Origin: Lysobacter stagni
GTDB taxonomy: Bacteria; Pseudomonadota; Gammaproteobacteria; Xanthomonadales; Xanthomonadaceae
Direction of reading: 5' to 3'
Assembly: GCF_030053425.1 (NCBI RefSeq)
Contig: NZ_JASGBI010000001.1
Coordinates: forward strand, 876,001-940,000
DNA: 64,000 nt
Positions 1-8,839 of this stretch are shown one piece after another. Numbering within the stretch: position 1 is the stretch's first letter; the number at the start of each line of letters is the position of its first letter. The notes beneath the pieces were generated by a model. It made no database searches and had not been told where the DNA came from. It worked only from the letters and a program-made list of their open reading frames with translations. The translations under genes and the position numbers were made by a program.

Positions 1-50
1 CGTCCACGCAGGGCATGGATCAGCAGGAAGAGGCGGTCGGCGCGGCGCAT
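1..50 (-). CDS. WYL/YafY-type HTH transcriptional regulator, 5' end only
   Basis: Only the first 16 codons lie in the window; the gene runs off the left edge. They read MRRADRLFLLIHALRG, which resembles the opening of DeoR/YafY-type regulators (an N-terminal helix-turn-helix followed by a WYL ligand-sensing domain in the full protein). The ATG is at 50-48, 80 bases after the stop of the NIPSNAP gene on the same strand, so the two may be co-transcribed. The family call rests on a very short stretch. Confidence 0.55.
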   Translation of the reverse strand, partial: MRRADRLFLLIHALRG

Positions 51-129
51 GCGACATGATCGCGCGCCGCACGACTGCGCTCAATCACCGCATTCGACAC
101 TGGACAAACCGGCGCGGGGCAGGGCGCGG

Positions 130-1371
130 TCATGCGCGCAGCTCCGATCGGTCGGTGGGGGACAGCCGCATCCGCTGAGGCGGTTGCTTCAGTCCGTGCA
201 GCAGCGCCTGTGCGACGGCTGTTCGCCACTCACCATCGCCCAACAACGCCGTTTCGTAGCGGTGATGCGCATCGACGTCGGCGAAGCGTGCGAACCAGAC
301 AAGCACCTGTTCGCCTTCCCGGACCGGCAGGCGCGGGTAAGTGTTAGCGCTCGCTTCCGTCACATACACGCCGATCAGATCCGCGCCGGCTGCGCGCAGC
401 CGCGGTGCGAGCTGGCGTTCGAAGCGTTCGAGGAAACCGTCCTGGGCCGGCATGTCGAGCGCACACACGCCCGCTTCGATCACGCCGTTGGAAGGCGACA
501 CGGAACCCACGGCGGCGCGTTCCCGCGCCGCCGGCGCGAAACCGGAGTCCATTCGCGCCGGGCGCAACAGCAGGACGTCGTCGCTGTCGACGATCGTCGC
601 GTTCGCCGCATTGCGGTGTTGCTGCCAGGTCGGTCCCGAGTAGAAGCCGTCCAGCGCTTCCGCACGCCCCGGCATGTCCGCGAAACCGCGCAACCACACG
701 AAGCGCTCGGGCGCATCGAGGTCGCGGAACGTACCGATGACGTGCATTCCCACCGCTTCCTGCGGCTCGATGAACTCGCGCTCGAACAGCTCGACCAGCT
801 CATCGCGACGCCCGGGCTGCATGGCGTACTGGCGCAACTCGATGACGTTGTCCTCGTGCAGCAGGCGGCCGTCCGCGTCCACGCGGCGGAACCACATGTG
901 CCAGTTGGTTTCCCAGGTGTGTCCGTCGTCCACCGAGAACGCCTGTCGCCAATGCGCCGCGGTGCGGCCGTGATGCGTCCACGTGAAGCGCACGCGGACC
1001 GGTCGGCCTTCGTGTTCGTCCACGCCATGGAACAGACCCGTGCCGTCGGCGAACGATCCGGTCATCGGCGAGTCCAGCACGCCATCGTGGTTGCCGGCCC
1101 AGTAGATGTTCCAGTGACGCGCATCGACATCGAACAGGCGCAGCGTCATGCCGATGAAGCGCTCGTGCTCGCCGGGGCGGACCCAGTCGCTGACGAAATC
1201 GTCGACATTGCCCATGCCACCCAGCAGCGGCTGGCACCACTGTGTGGCACCGAAGATCTCCCAGTCGTTCGAGTCGGCAAGTCGTTGCCGCAGGCGCTCG
1301 TTACGGATTCGCCAATGGCCATGCAGGAAATCGAAATCGTGCCGGCCATCGTGGCCGATCGCTGCGTTCAT
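130..1371 (-). CDS. DUF1579-like plus NIPSNAP domain protein
   Basis: A 413-residue protein with two recognisable parts. The N-terminal part (about residues 10-175) begins DFDFLHGHWRI, typical of the lipocalin-like DUF1579 and related folds, with many Trp and His residues. The C-terminal half contains a NIPSNAP-like ferredoxin-fold stretch (VIELRQYAMQPGRRDEL...) and possibly a second, degenerate copy near the end. NIPSNAP proteins are small dimeric alpha-beta barrels of mostly unknown function. No signal peptide is visible, so it is probably cytoplasmic. I chose the ATG at 1371 because AAGGA lies about 8 bases upstream; an in-frame start at 1545 would add a low-complexity leader. A WYL-type regulator follows on the same strand. 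Function unknown. Confidence 0.7.
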   Translation of the reverse strand: MNAAIGHDGRHDFDFLHGHWRIRNERLRQRLADSNDWEIFGATQWCQPLLGGMGNVDDFVSDWVRPGEHERFIGMTLRLFDVDARHWNIYWAGNHDGVLDSPMTGSFADGTGLFHGVDEHEGRPVRVRFTWTHHGRTAAHWRQAFSVDDGHTWETNWHMWFRRVDADGRLLHEDNVIELRQYAMQPGRRDELVELFEREFIEPQEAVGMHVIGTFRDLDAPERFVWLRGFADMPGRAEALDGFYSGPTWQQHRNAANATIVDSDDVLLLRPARMDSGFAPAARERAAVGSVSPSNGVIEAGVCALDMPAQDGFLERFERQLAPRLRAAGADLIGVYVTEASANTYPRLPVREGEQVLVWFARFADVDAHHRYETALLGDGEWRTAVAQALLHGLKQPPQRMRLSPTDRSELRA

Positions 1372-1569
1372 CGCGGACGTTCCTTCAGCAGAGCGGGGAC
1401 CGCGGGCGCGGGCGCGCAGCGGCAGGAGCCAGGCGGTCTGCGCCAGGCCTGCCCATTGCAGGAGCAGGCGTCGCTGGCGTTGCCACGCCGGTTTCAGGAC
1501 GGCTTCGAGCGGATTGCCCATGGGGAAGAGGGTGAGCGTGCCCATCGCACGCCCACACAGTGCCGCCGC

Positions 1570-1595
1570 GCTGCTGACAGGGTCCTGTCAGCAGC
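1570..1595. promoter_or_regulatory. Perfect 12-bp inverted repeat (operator or hairpin)
   Basis: Arms GCTGCTGACAGG (1570-1581) and CCTGTCAGCAGC (1584-1595) are perfect complements with a 2-base spacer. The site lies just after the kinase stop at 1600 and about 200 bases upstream of the NIPSNAP start at 1371. No T-run follows on the minus strand, so a normal intrinsic terminator is unlikely. A regulator operator or an mRNA-end hairpin fits better. The rest of 1372-1599 shows no gene. Confidence 0.5.
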
Positions 1596-1599
1596 CGCT

Positions 1600-2958
1600 T
1601 CAGGCGACGGGAAAGGTCACCGTCACCGCCAGGCCACGACCATCCAGGCCGTCGCCGACCTGTATCGATGCGTGATGCGTCCGCGCGATCCGCGCTACCA
1701 ACGACAGACCGATGCCGCTGCCGTTGCTCCGCGAGGGCGTGCTGCCTCCGTTGGCGCGGTAGAAGCGGTGGAAGATGCGCTCGCGTTCTTCGCCCGGCAC
1801 GCCCGGACCGTCATCGGCCACGCACAGCGCCATCACCTCGCCGGCGTCGCGCGATTCGCGCTTCCAGCTCACCGCGATGCGGCCGCCCTCGCCGGCGTAA
1901 CGCACGGCGTTGTCCACGAGGTTGCGGAACAGGATGCCGAGCTGGTCCACGTCGCAAAGGATGCGCCCGTCCTCGGTGCGCAGGCTGATCCGTTGGCCAC
2001 GCTCGCGTGCCAGCGTTTCGAAGTCGCGCACGACGATCACCAGCAGCGGTGCCGCCTCGACCGCCACCAGCGCCGGCGAGGTCGCTTCCGCATCCAGCCG
2101 CGCCAGATCCAGCAGCTGCTCCGACAGGCGTGCGGCGCGCTGCACGCCTGCGCTCAGTCGACGCAACGCGGCATCACGCTCGTCGGCGTTGTCGGCGCGC
2201 CGCGCGAGGTCCGCGTGCGCGCTGAGCACAGCCAACGGCGTGCGCAGCTCATGCGCCGCATCGGCGATGAAGCGTCGTTCGTTCTGCAGCGCCTGGTCGA
2301 CACGGTCGAGCTGGTCGTTGAAGGCGTCCACCAGTGGCGTGAACTCGCTGGGCAGACCCGGTGCGTGCAGCGGCGTGAGGTCCAGCGGCCGGCGCGCGAT
2401 CAATGTCTGCCGCAGCGCCGTCAACGGTCGCAACGAGCGCCCCACGACTGCCCACACGGTGAGCATGAACAGGCCCAGGATCAGCCCGGCGGCCAGCAGG
2501 CTCATGCCGATCCACGTGCGAAGCTCGTTGGCGATCATCTGCTTGGAACGGCCGACCTGCACGACCAGACCGCGGCGCGGGTCGGCCAGGCTGTATACGT
2601 GCCACACCTGGCCGGCGATGGTGCGGCGCGCGAAACCATCGGTGAAGTCGGGCTTGAGCGGTTCGCCGGGTGCGGCGGGGGAGTACACGACGTTGCGTCC
2701 GTGCGCCCAGACCTGCCAGCTCATCTTGTGATCCTGCGTGGACGCGGCTGGCGCGCGCGCGCGCTCCGGCAAACGTTCCAGGCCGTCGGGCATGGAGATC
2801 AGGATCTGGGACGCGACCTCGCGCTGCGATTCGTCCCAGAAACCGTAGTGCGCGCGCGACAACTGCCAGATCTGGCAGCCCAGCCACACCAGCCACGCCA
2901 CCAGCACGCACTTCACCGACACCCACGTCAGGCGCCAGCGCATCGAGCGGGTCTTCAC
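1600..2958 (-). CDS. Two-component sensor histidine kinase, QseC/PmrB-like
   Basis: A 452-residue inner-membrane kinase. Transmembrane segments lie at about 8-30 and 148-172, enclosing a short periplasmic sensor region of about 115 residues. Then come a HAMP-like linker, a HisKA dimerisation helix with the phospho-accepting His at about 236 (AHELRTPLAVL), and a HATPase_c domain with N box NLVDNAVRYA and G boxes DDGPGVP and GSGIGLSL. The GTG start at 2958 overlaps the regulator's stop as GTGA and has a strong GGAGG 6 bases upstream, so the pair is translationally coupled. The layout resembles QseC/PmrB/BasS; the ligand cannot be told from sequence. Confidence 0.88.
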   Translation of the reverse strand: MKTRSMRWRLTWVSVKCVLVAWLVWLGCQIWQLSRAHYGFWDESQREVASQILISMPDGLERLPERARAPAASTQDHKMSWQVWAHGRNVVYSPAAPGEPLKPDFTDGFARRTIAGQVWHVYSLADPRRGLVVQVGRSKQMIANELRTWIGMSLLAAGLILGLFMLTVWAVVGRSLRPLTALRQTLIARRPLDLTPLHAPGLPSEFTPLVDAFNDQLDRVDQALQNERRFIADAAHELRTPLAVLSAHADLARRADNADERDAALRRLSAGVQRAARLSEQLLDLARLDAEATSPALVAVEAAPLLVIVVRDFETLARERGQRISLRTEDGRILCDVDQLGILFRNLVDNAVRYAGEGGRIAVSWKRESRDAGEVMALCVADDGPGVPGEERERIFHRFYRANGGSTPSRSNGSGIGLSLVARIARTHHASIQVGDGLDGRGLAVTVTFPVA

Positions 2959-3623
2959 GCGGAACCTCCGCCGTTGATGCGGTATCCCTGCCCATGCACG
3001 GTCACGATGAGCTGCTCGCCCAGCTTGCGACGCAACTGGTGCACGTAGACGGCGATGGTGTTGCTTTCGATGGTGCCGGAGCTGCCGTACACCGCTTCCT
3101 CCAGCTGCTCGCGCGTGACCACGCGGCCCTGTCGTTCCATCAGCATCAGCAGCGTGCGGAATTCGTGCGCACTGAGCGGCACCGTCACGCCATCGCGCGA
3201 GACTTCGCGCCGCGCCGGGTCCAGCACGACGCCGTGGTGGCTCAGCACCGGCGACACCCGCCCCTGGCTGCGACGCACCACCGCACGCAGGCGCGCGAAC
3301 AGCTCGTCGGGCTGGAACGGCTTGACGATGTAATCGTCCGCACCCGCATCCAGGCCGGCGATGCGATCGCTGAGTTTGTCGCGCGCGGTGATGATCAGTA
3401 CCGGCGTAGCGTCGTATCGACCGCGCACGAACGACAGCACGCTCAGCCCCGAACTTCCCGGCAGCCCCAGGTCGAGCAGCACGGCGTCGAAGTCGTGGTC
3501 GACCAGCGCGGTCTTCGCGCGCGCGGCATCGCCGACGTGGTCCACGCGGAAGCCGTGCTGGCGGATGCCGGCGCACAGCGCCTCGGCCAGCATCGTGTCG
3601 TCTTCCACCAGCAGCAGGTTCAT
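2955..3623 (-). CDS. OmpR/PhoB-family response regulator, QseB/PmrA-like
   Basis: A 222-residue DNA-binding response regulator. The receiver domain has the acidic pair ED at 8-9, the phospho-acceptor Asp51 (VLLDLGLPG), and Lys101 in VKPFQ. The C-terminal winged helix ends with the expected VYVHQLRRKLG and VHGQGYRI motifs. It is the first gene of a two-gene operon with the kinase; the stop and the next start overlap. A tandem TTTAA repeat about 50 bases upstream fits autoregulation. Whether the output is QseB-like (motility) or PmrA-like (lipid A modification) cannot be decided here. Confidence 0.9.
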   Translation of the reverse strand: MNLLLVEDDTMLAEALCAGIRQHGFRVDHVGDAARAKTALVDHDFDAVLLDLGLPGSSGLSVLSFVRGRYDATPVLIITARDKLSDRIAGLDAGADDYIVKPFQPDELFARLRAVVRRSQGRVSPVLSHHGVVLDPARREVSRDGVTVPLSAHEFRTLLMLMERQGRVVTREQLEEAVYGSSGTIESNTIAVYVHQLRRKLGEQLIVTVHGQGYRINGGGSA

Positions 3624-3669
3624 CGCGGAGTGTCGTGGTGGTCGGGGGGGTGAAGTGTGGCCGGGTGCG

Positions 3670-3686
3670 TTTAAAAACTTCTTAAA
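3670..3686 (-). promoter_or_regulatory. PmrA/QseB-type tandem box upstream of the response regulator
   Basis: On the minus strand the sequence reads TTTAAG-AAGTT-TTTAAA: two TTTAA half-sites in direct repeat with an 11-bp period. This matches the YTTAAK-N5-YTTAAK pattern bound by PmrA-like OmpR-family regulators. It sits about 47 bases upstream of the regulator start at 3623, in an AT-rich island within very GC-rich surroundings. The likely binder is the regulator itself. Binding is inferred. Confidence 0.55.
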
Positions 3687-3785
3687 CCGCCGCGCGCAGT
3701 CTGGCGCCCTCGCTCCGGCCCCGGCTGGCCGGTCGCCGCCATGGTACCGGCGCGCGGCGCGCCCATCCTCCCCCAGGGATTGCCC

Positions 3786-4268
3786 ATGAACGCCTCTTCT
3801 CTCGCTTTCCATCCCGTCGTTCCGGCGCAGGTGCCGGTATCGGTGCGAGCGGTAACAGCGGCCGATGCCGACCGGCTGCTGCAACTGTGCGAAGAACACC
3901 AGGCCGACGCGCCAGCGGCGGGCGCGGGACTGCTCGAGTTCCATGAGGCGCTGTTCGAGGCGCCGGTACGCGCCTGGGCCTGGCTGGCCTTCGCGGACGA
4001 GGACGCGATCGCATACACGCTGGCCACCGTGGCCTATTCGCTGGTGGAGCGCGGGTATGTGCTGCACATCGATGCGCTGCACGTACGCGCACCGTGGCCG
4101 GCACGCGCGGTGGAAGCCGCGTTGTTCGCACAGGTCGACGCGATGGCGCGGCGACTGGGCTGCGTGCAGCTGCAGTGGCGTGTGCCTTCGCGCGAGACCG
4201 TCCGGCGCCTGGACACGAAAGCGCAACCGCTCGACGGCGTGACCTGCGCACTCGACCTGCGCGGTTGA
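3786..4268 (+). CDS. GNAT-family N-acetyltransferase
   Basis: A 160-residue protein with a GNAT-like arrangement: an early SVRAVTAADADRLLQLCEEH segment typical of the beta1-alpha1 entry, a central AYTLATVAYSLVERGYVLHIDALHVR block matching beta4 and the start of the acetyl-CoA-binding region, and an RLGCVQLQWRV segment near the end. The canonical Q/RxxGxG/A loop is degenerate (PWPARAV), so activity is not certain. The ATG at 3786 was chosen over one at 3741 because AGGGA precedes it and the family domain starts soon after. It is divergent from the two-component operon. Substrate unknown. Confidence 0.65.
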   Translation: MNASSLAFHPVVPAQVPVSVRAVTAADADRLLQLCEEHQADAPAAGAGLLEFHEALFEAPVRAWAWLAFADEDAIAYTLATVAYSLVERGYVLHIDALHVRAPWPARAVEAALFAQVDAMARRLGCVQLQWRVPSRETVRRLDTKAQPLDGVTCALDLRG

Positions 4269-4298
4269 TCCGCGCGACCCCCACTCTCCAGATCGATC

Positions 4299-5327
4299 AT
4301 GACCACTGCCCTGCTCACCGCCTGCAACACCACGCCCCACGCGAAGTCGCCCCAGTTCCGCGACGGTGGGTTCCGCAATCCCGTTGCGCCCCGGCAGGCG
4401 GGTTGGCGACAGCTGCCGCGCATGCTGTGGCGGTTCGCTTTCGACAAGCCCGACGACGCCACGCCGAGCGACACGGTGCCCGTACGTCCGCTCACGCGCG
4501 CGCAGTTGCTGGCCGCGCCCGACGGCTCGCTGTTCCGCCTGGGCCACTCGACGGTGCTGTTCAAGCTGGGCGGCGGCTTCTGGCTGACCGACCCGGTGTT
4601 CTCCGAACGTGCGTCCCCCTTCCAATGGATGGGGCCGAAGCGTTTCCACGCACCGCCGATCGCGCTGGATGCGTTGCCGCCGATCGAGGGCGTGATCCTC
4701 TCGCACGACCATTACGACCATCTGGACCGCGCCGCGGTTCTGGCGCTCGAGCAGAAGACGCGGCACTTCATCGCACCGCTCGGCGTGGGCGACCTGCTGA
4801 TCGAATGGGGCGTGGACCCGACGAAAGTGCACCAGCTGGACTGGTGGCAGGAGGCGAAGTTCGGCGAGGTCCGGCTGGTGGCGACGCCCGCACAGCATTT
4901 CTCGGGTCGCAGGCTGTTCGCCGACAACCCGACGCTGTGGGCGTCGTGGGTGATCGAAGCAGACGGCCTGCGCGTGTTCTTCAGCGGTGACAGCGGTTAC
5001 TTTGACGGCTTTCGCGCCATTGGCGAACGTTTCGGTCCGTTCGACCTCACGCTGGTGGAATGCGGCGCCTACGACCCGATGTGGAGCGGCGTGCACATGC
5101 TGCCCGAACAGACCGTGCAGGCGCATCTGGACCTGCGTGGGCGCTGGCTGCTGCCGGTGCACAACGGCACGTTCGACCTCGCGCTCCACGGCTGGCAGGA
5201 ACCGTTTACACGCGTGCAGGCCGAGGCCGAGCGCCTGGGCGTACGACTGACGACGCCGGCGTTTGGTGAACCGGTGGCCATCGCGCAGCCACCCGCATCG
5301 CAACCGTGGTGGCTGCCCAAGACGTAA
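4299..5327 (+). CDS. MBL-fold metal-dependent hydrolase (UlaG/NAPE-PLD-like)
   Basis: A 342-residue metallo-beta-lactamase-fold protein. [20 protein letters not shown] opens the fold, SHDHYDHLD supplies the HxHxDH-type metal ligands, and FSGDSGYF gives the bridging Asp; a late HNGTF supplies another His. The arrangement matches the Zn-dependent L-ascorbate-6-phosphate lactonase/NAPE phospholipase D-like group. The N-terminus, [12 protein letters not shown], looks like the end of a lipoprotein signal, but only eight residues precede the Cys. The upstream in-frame codons run into the acetyltransferase's stop, so no longer start exists. It follows that gene by 30 bases, probably in one operon. 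Confidence 0.8.
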   Translation: MTTALLTACNTTPHAKSPQFRDGGFRNPVAPRQAGWRQLPRMLWRFAFDKPDDATPSDTVPVRPLTRAQLLAAPDGSLFRLGHSTVLFKLGGGFWLTDPVFSERASPFQWMGPKRFHAPPIALDALPPIEGVILSHDHYDHLDRAAVLALEQKTRHFIAPLGVGDLLIEWGVDPTKVHQLDWWQEAKFGEVRLVATPAQHFSGRRLFADNPTLWASWVIEADGLRVFFSGDSGYFDGFRAIGERFGPFDLTLVECGAYDPMWSGVHMLPEQTVQAHLDLRGRWLLPVHNGTFDLALHGWQEPFTRVQAEAERLGVRLTTPAFGEPVAIAQPPASQPWWLPKT

Positions 5328-5370
5328 CCATCGGCGACAATGGCGGCCCGTTTTCCATGCGGTGCCGCCC

Positions 5371-6411
5371 ATGACGATTTCCCCCCAGTCGATTTCCCTC
5401 ACCCGCTACCTCATCGAGGAGCAGCGCGCCGGCCGCATCAACGCCGACCTGCGCCTGTTGATCGAAGTGGTGGCGCGCGCATGCAAGACCATCTCCATTG
5501 CGGTGGGCAAGGGCGCACTGGGCGGCGTGCTGGGCGATGCCGGCACCGGTGACGATGTGTCCATCAACGTGCAGGGCGAGGCACAGAAGAAGCTGGACGT
5601 GCTGTCCAACGAGATCCTGCTGGAAGCCAACGCCTGGGGCGGCCACCTGGCAGGCCTGGCATCGGAAGAGATGGACACTTCGCAGCCGATTCCGGACGTC
5701 TATCCGCGCGGCAACTACCTGCTGTTGTTCGATCCCCTCGACGGCAGCTCCAACATCGACGTGAACATTTCCGTGGGCACCATCTTCTCCGTGTTGCGCG
5801 CACCGGACGGCGTGACGCAGGCGACGGACGATGACTTTCTGCAACCGGGCACGTCGCAGGTCGCCGCCGGCTATTGCACGTACGGACCGAGCACGATGCT
5901 GGTGCTCACCGTCGGCAACGGCACGCATGCGTTCACGCTCGACCGCGAGATTGGCAGCTTCGTGCTGACCACGCGCGGCATGCGCATTCCGGAGGAGACG
6001 AAGGAGTTCGCGGTGAACATGTCCAACCAGCGCTTCTGGGAAGCGCCGATGCAGCGTTACGTCGGCGACCTGCTGGCCGGCAAGGAAGGCCCGCGTGGCA
6101 AGGATTTCAACATGCGCTGGGTGGCATCGATGGTCGCCGACGTGCACCGCATCCTCACGCGCGGCGGCATCTTCAGCTATCCGCTGGACAGCAAGTGCGC
6201 GGCAAAGGGCGGCAAGCTGCGACTGATGTACGAGGCCAACCCCATGAGTCTGCTGGTCGAACAGGCCGGCGGTGCGGCAAGCACCGGGCGCATGCGCATG
6301 CTCGAGGTGCAGCCGACAGGGCTGCACCAGCGCGTGCCGGTGTTCCTGGGTTCGAAGCGCGAAGTCGAAGCGGCGGTGCGTTATCACGCGGAGCACGACG
6401 CGGCCGCGTGA
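5371..6411 (+). CDS. fbp: Fructose-1,6-bisphosphatase class I
   Basis: A 346-residue FBPase class I, hydrolysing fructose 1,6-bisphosphate to fructose 6-phosphate in gluconeogenesis. The metal-binding signature [11 protein letters not shown] is present, with the upstream SEE acidic site and the C-terminal [20 protein letters not shown] block. Length is normal for the family. The ATG at 5371 gives the usual [14 protein letters not shown] opening; longer in-frame starts would add unrelated sequence. It follows the MBL gene by 43 bases on the same strand. Confidence 0.97.
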   Translation: MTISPQSISLTRYLIEEQRAGRINADLRLLIEVVARACKTISIAVGKGALGGVLGDAGTGDDVSINVQGEAQKKLDVLSNEILLEANAWGGHLAGLASEEMDTSQPIPDVYPRGNYLLLFDPLDGSSNIDVNISVGTIFSVLRAPDGVTQATDDDFLQPGTSQVAAGYCTYGPSTMLVLTVGNGTHAFTLDREIGSFVLTTRGMRIPEETKEFAVNMSNQRFWEAPMQRYVGDLLAGKEGPRGKDFNMRWVASMVADVHRILTRGGIFSYPLDSKCAAKGGKLRLMYEANPMSLLVEQAGGAASTGRMRMLEVQPTGLHQRVPVFLGSKREVEAAVRYHAEHDAAA

Positions 6412-6433
6412 TCCGCGCGTGTCCGTTTGTCAT

Positions 6434-6469
6434 GTGAGGACGCACGAGCACGAAGCGTGCGTTCCTCAC
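6434..6469. terminator. Hairpin after fbp
   Basis: Left arm GTGAGGACGCACG (6434-6446) and right arm CGTGCGTTCCTCAC (6456-6469) pair except for one bulged base, around a short loop. It sits 23 bases past the fbp stop. No T-run follows, so it may be a weak or Rho-assisted terminator or an mRNA-stabilising hairpin. The remaining sequence up to 6630 shows no gene. Confidence 0.4.
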
Positions 6470-6630
6470 GAAGGTGAATCATGTTGGCGCGTTTCATGTT
6501 CTGTGCCGCGACGTTCGCGCCCGTCGTGCCGCGTCATTCTTGACCGCTCATCGTCGAAGGGTCCGTTGAATACACTGCGTAACTCCTCGCAGTGGCAGCA
6601 TCGGCTGCCTTGGACATGTCGGGGTCTAAG

Positions 6631-8046
6631 ATGCCGATCGACGGAACGCCGGAAACGGACACGGCCAATGCCGATGCCCGCGAACTGATCTATGTGACGC
6701 GTGGCGGTGCCGGACGCGTCCTTGCGCTGGGCGGCCTGCAGCAGATGGGATGGAACCTGCGCCGTGCGCCCGACGCACGTAGCGTGCTGCGCATCCTCCA
6801 GCGCGAACCGCGTCGCCCGCACGCTGCGCTCCTGGACCTGCGCGAAGGCTTCACCCAGCACGACCTGGCCGAGTTCGGCACCGCGCTGTCGGCCGGCAAC
6901 GTGGGCTGGGTGGCGGGCATCGATGCGCGGCAGCTCGACGAGCCGCCGGTGCGCGACCTCATTCGCGACTACTGTTACGACTATCTGACGCTGCCGTGTC
7001 CGGAAGCGGTGTTGAACACGGTCATCGGCCACGCGCACGGCATGGCCGGACTGGCCTGCGAGCGTGGCGATACGACCAGTGAAGCCGGCTTCGACGGCAT
7101 GATCGGCGAGAGCCCGGCGATGCGCTCGCTGTGCCGCACGCTGCGCAAGGCCGCGCTGACCGAGGCGCCGGTCTTCATCGCGGGCGAAACCGGCACCGGC
7201 AAGGAGTTGGCCGCGATGGCCGTGCACCGGCATTCGCGCCGGCACGCGCATCCGTTCGTGGCCATCAACTGCGGCGCGATCCCGCACAGCCTGATCCAGT
7301 CCGAGTTGTTCGGCTATGAGCGCGGCGCATTCACTGGCGCACAGCAGCGCAAGCTGGGCCGCATCGAGATGGCCAACGGCGGCACGCTGTTCCTGGACGA
7401 GATCGGCGACCTGCCGCTGGAAAGCCAGGCGTCGCTGTTGCGCTTCCTGCAGCAGGGCTGCATCGAGCGCTTGGGCGGGCACGAACAGATCCCCGTGGAC
7501 GTGCGCATCATCTCGGCCACGCACCATGACCTGGACGCCGCTGTTGCAGAGGGCCGCTTCCGCGCGGACCTCTACCACCGGTTGTGCGTACTGCGCCTGC
7601 AGCAGCCGCCGTTGCGCGAGCGCGGCGGCGACATCGATCGCCTCGCCGAGTACTCGCTGCAGCGCTATTCGCAGGAAGGCCATCGCACCCTCAAGGGCTT
7701 CGCTCCGTGCGCGCGGCAGGCGCTGCACAGCCATACCTGGCCCGGTAACGTGCGCGAGCTGATCAACCGCGTTCGCCAGGCCGTGGTCATGGCCGAGGGC
7801 CGCCTGATCACCGCGGCCGACCTCCATATCGAAAGCTCGCTCACCGCGCCGCCGCCCACGCTGGACGAAGTACGCGATGCGGCCACGCGCGCGGCGATCG
7901 AGCGTTCGTTGCACCGCAACCGTGGGCGGCTGGTGGATGTGGCGCGTGAACTCGGCGTGTCGCGCGTCACGCTCTACCGGCTGATGCAGCGGCACGGGCT
8001 GCGCGCCCACGATCCGGAATCCCCCAATACGATCCACGTCGCCTGA
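6631..8046 (+). CDS. VpsR-like sigma-54-dependent transcriptional activator
   Basis: About 471 residues. The N-terminal 140 or so form a degenerate receiver-like domain resembling the VpsR N-terminal region rather than a classic phosphoacceptor. The AAA+ domain has Walker A GETGTGKE at about 185-192, the sigma-54 contact loop GAFTGA at about 232, Walker B GGTLFLDEIGD and arginine-finger sequence FRADLYHRL. A Fis-type helix-turn-helix lies at the C-terminus (DVARELGVSRVTLYRLMQRH). I used the ATG at 6631, preceded by GGGG six bases away; ATG 6616 and GTG 6592 are in-frame alternatives. No kinase gene adjoins it. VpsR relatives control exopolysaccharide and biofilm genes, sometimes through c-di-GMP; the targets here are unknown. 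Confidence 0.85.
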   Translation: MPIDGTPETDTANADARELIYVTRGGAGRVLALGGLQQMGWNLRRAPDARSVLRILQREPRRPHAALLDLREGFTQHDLAEFGTALSAGNVGWVAGIDARQLDEPPVRDLIRDYCYDYLTLPCPEAVLNTVIGHAHGMAGLACERGDTTSEAGFDGMIGESPAMRSLCRTLRKAALTEAPVFIAGETGTGKELAAMAVHRHSRRHAHPFVAINCGAIPHSLIQSELFGYERGAFTGAQQRKLGRIEMANGGTLFLDEIGDLPLESQASLLRFLQQGCIERLGGHEQIPVDVRIISATHHDLDAAVAEGRFRADLYHRLCVLRLQQPPLRERGGDIDRLAEYSLQRYSQEGHRTLKGFAPCARQALHSHTWPGNVRELINRVRQAVVMAEGRLITAADLHIESSLTAPPPTLDEVRDAATRAAIERSLHRNRGRLVDVARELGVSRVTLYRLMQRHGLRAHDPESPNTIHVA

Positions 8047-8110
8047 GCGTCCCTGCAAAGCGGGCCGGCGCGTGCGAGGATGGGGCGGTCCCGGTCCCCC
8101 TCTGCCGCGC

Positions 8111-8839
8111 ATGAGCCACGACGCCGCACCCGGCCCCGCCGTTGCCGACGATTTCATCGAGGTCTTTCCGGACGCGCTTTCGCGAGCGCAGTGCGAGCAG
8201 CTAGTGCAGCGCTTCAGCGCGAGCGCGGACGCGGTTCCCGGACGCATCGGCGGCGGCGTATTGCCCGACCTGAAGGACAGCCTGGACCTCACCATCACCG
8301 CCCGCGCCGAGTGGCAGGACGCGGAGATCGCACTGAACCAGGCCGTGTTCCAGGGGCTGGTGAAGTACCTGCGTCGGTACCCGCACACCTTGATCGCACC
8401 GCTGATGCTGGAGGTGCCGGGTGACGATGGCGCGCGTCATCGCCTCACGCCCGAACGCCTGGCCGCGATGGACGACGCGGAGCTGGCGCCCATCGTGCAG
8501 ACCGTGCTTCGGCCAGGCGCGATCAACCTGCAGCGCTACACCGCCAACCGCGGCGGCTACCCGTACTGGCACTGTGAGCTGTATCCGCGGGACGCGCACG
8601 CCGAAACGCTGCACCGTCACCTGCTGTGGACGATCTACCTCAACGACGCGTTCGAGGAAGGGGAGACCGAATTCCTCTACCAGCAGCGTCGCATCGCGCC
8701 GCGCACGGGCAGCCTGTTGATCGCACCCGCGGCGTTCACGCATACGCATCGCGGCAACCGGCCCAAGGGCGGCGACAAGGTCATCGCGACCAGCTGGATC
8801 CTGTTCCAGCGCGCCGAACGCCTGTTCGGCGGCGCGTAG
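8111..8839 (+). CDS. 2OG-Fe(II) oxygenase family protein
   Basis: A 242-residue protein with a C-terminal double-stranded beta-helix typical of prolyl-4-hydroxylase-like dioxygenases. Visible elements are RYTANRGGYPYWHCELYP (first metal ligands, here H-x-E rather than the usual H-x-D), LLWTIYLND, GETEFLYQ, GSLLIAPAAFTHTHRG (distal His), and a basic residue after it for 2-oxoglutarate. The ATG at 8111 begins MSHDAAPGP and avoids a Pro/Gly-rich leader from 8072. It follows the sigma-54 activator on the same strand. Substrate unknown. Confidence 0.75.
   Translation: MSHDAAPGPAVADDFIEVFPDALSRAQCEQLVQRFSASADAVPGRIGGGVLPDLKDSLDLTITARAEWQDAEIALNQAVFQGLVKYLRRYPHTLIAPLMLEVPGDDGARHRLTPERLAAMDDAELAPIVQTVLRPGAINLQRYTANRGGYPYWHCELYPRDAHAETLHRHLLWTIYLNDAFEEGETEFLYQQRRIAPRTGSLLIAPAAFTHTHRGNRPKGGDKVIATSWILFQRAERLFGGA

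Noticed and set aside
49..3048. 999-codon open frame on the plus strand
   Set aside because: It runs antisense to the NIPSNAP and kinase genes, has Arg/His/Gln-rich composition typical of reverse-frame shadows in GC-rich DNA, and shows no family motif.
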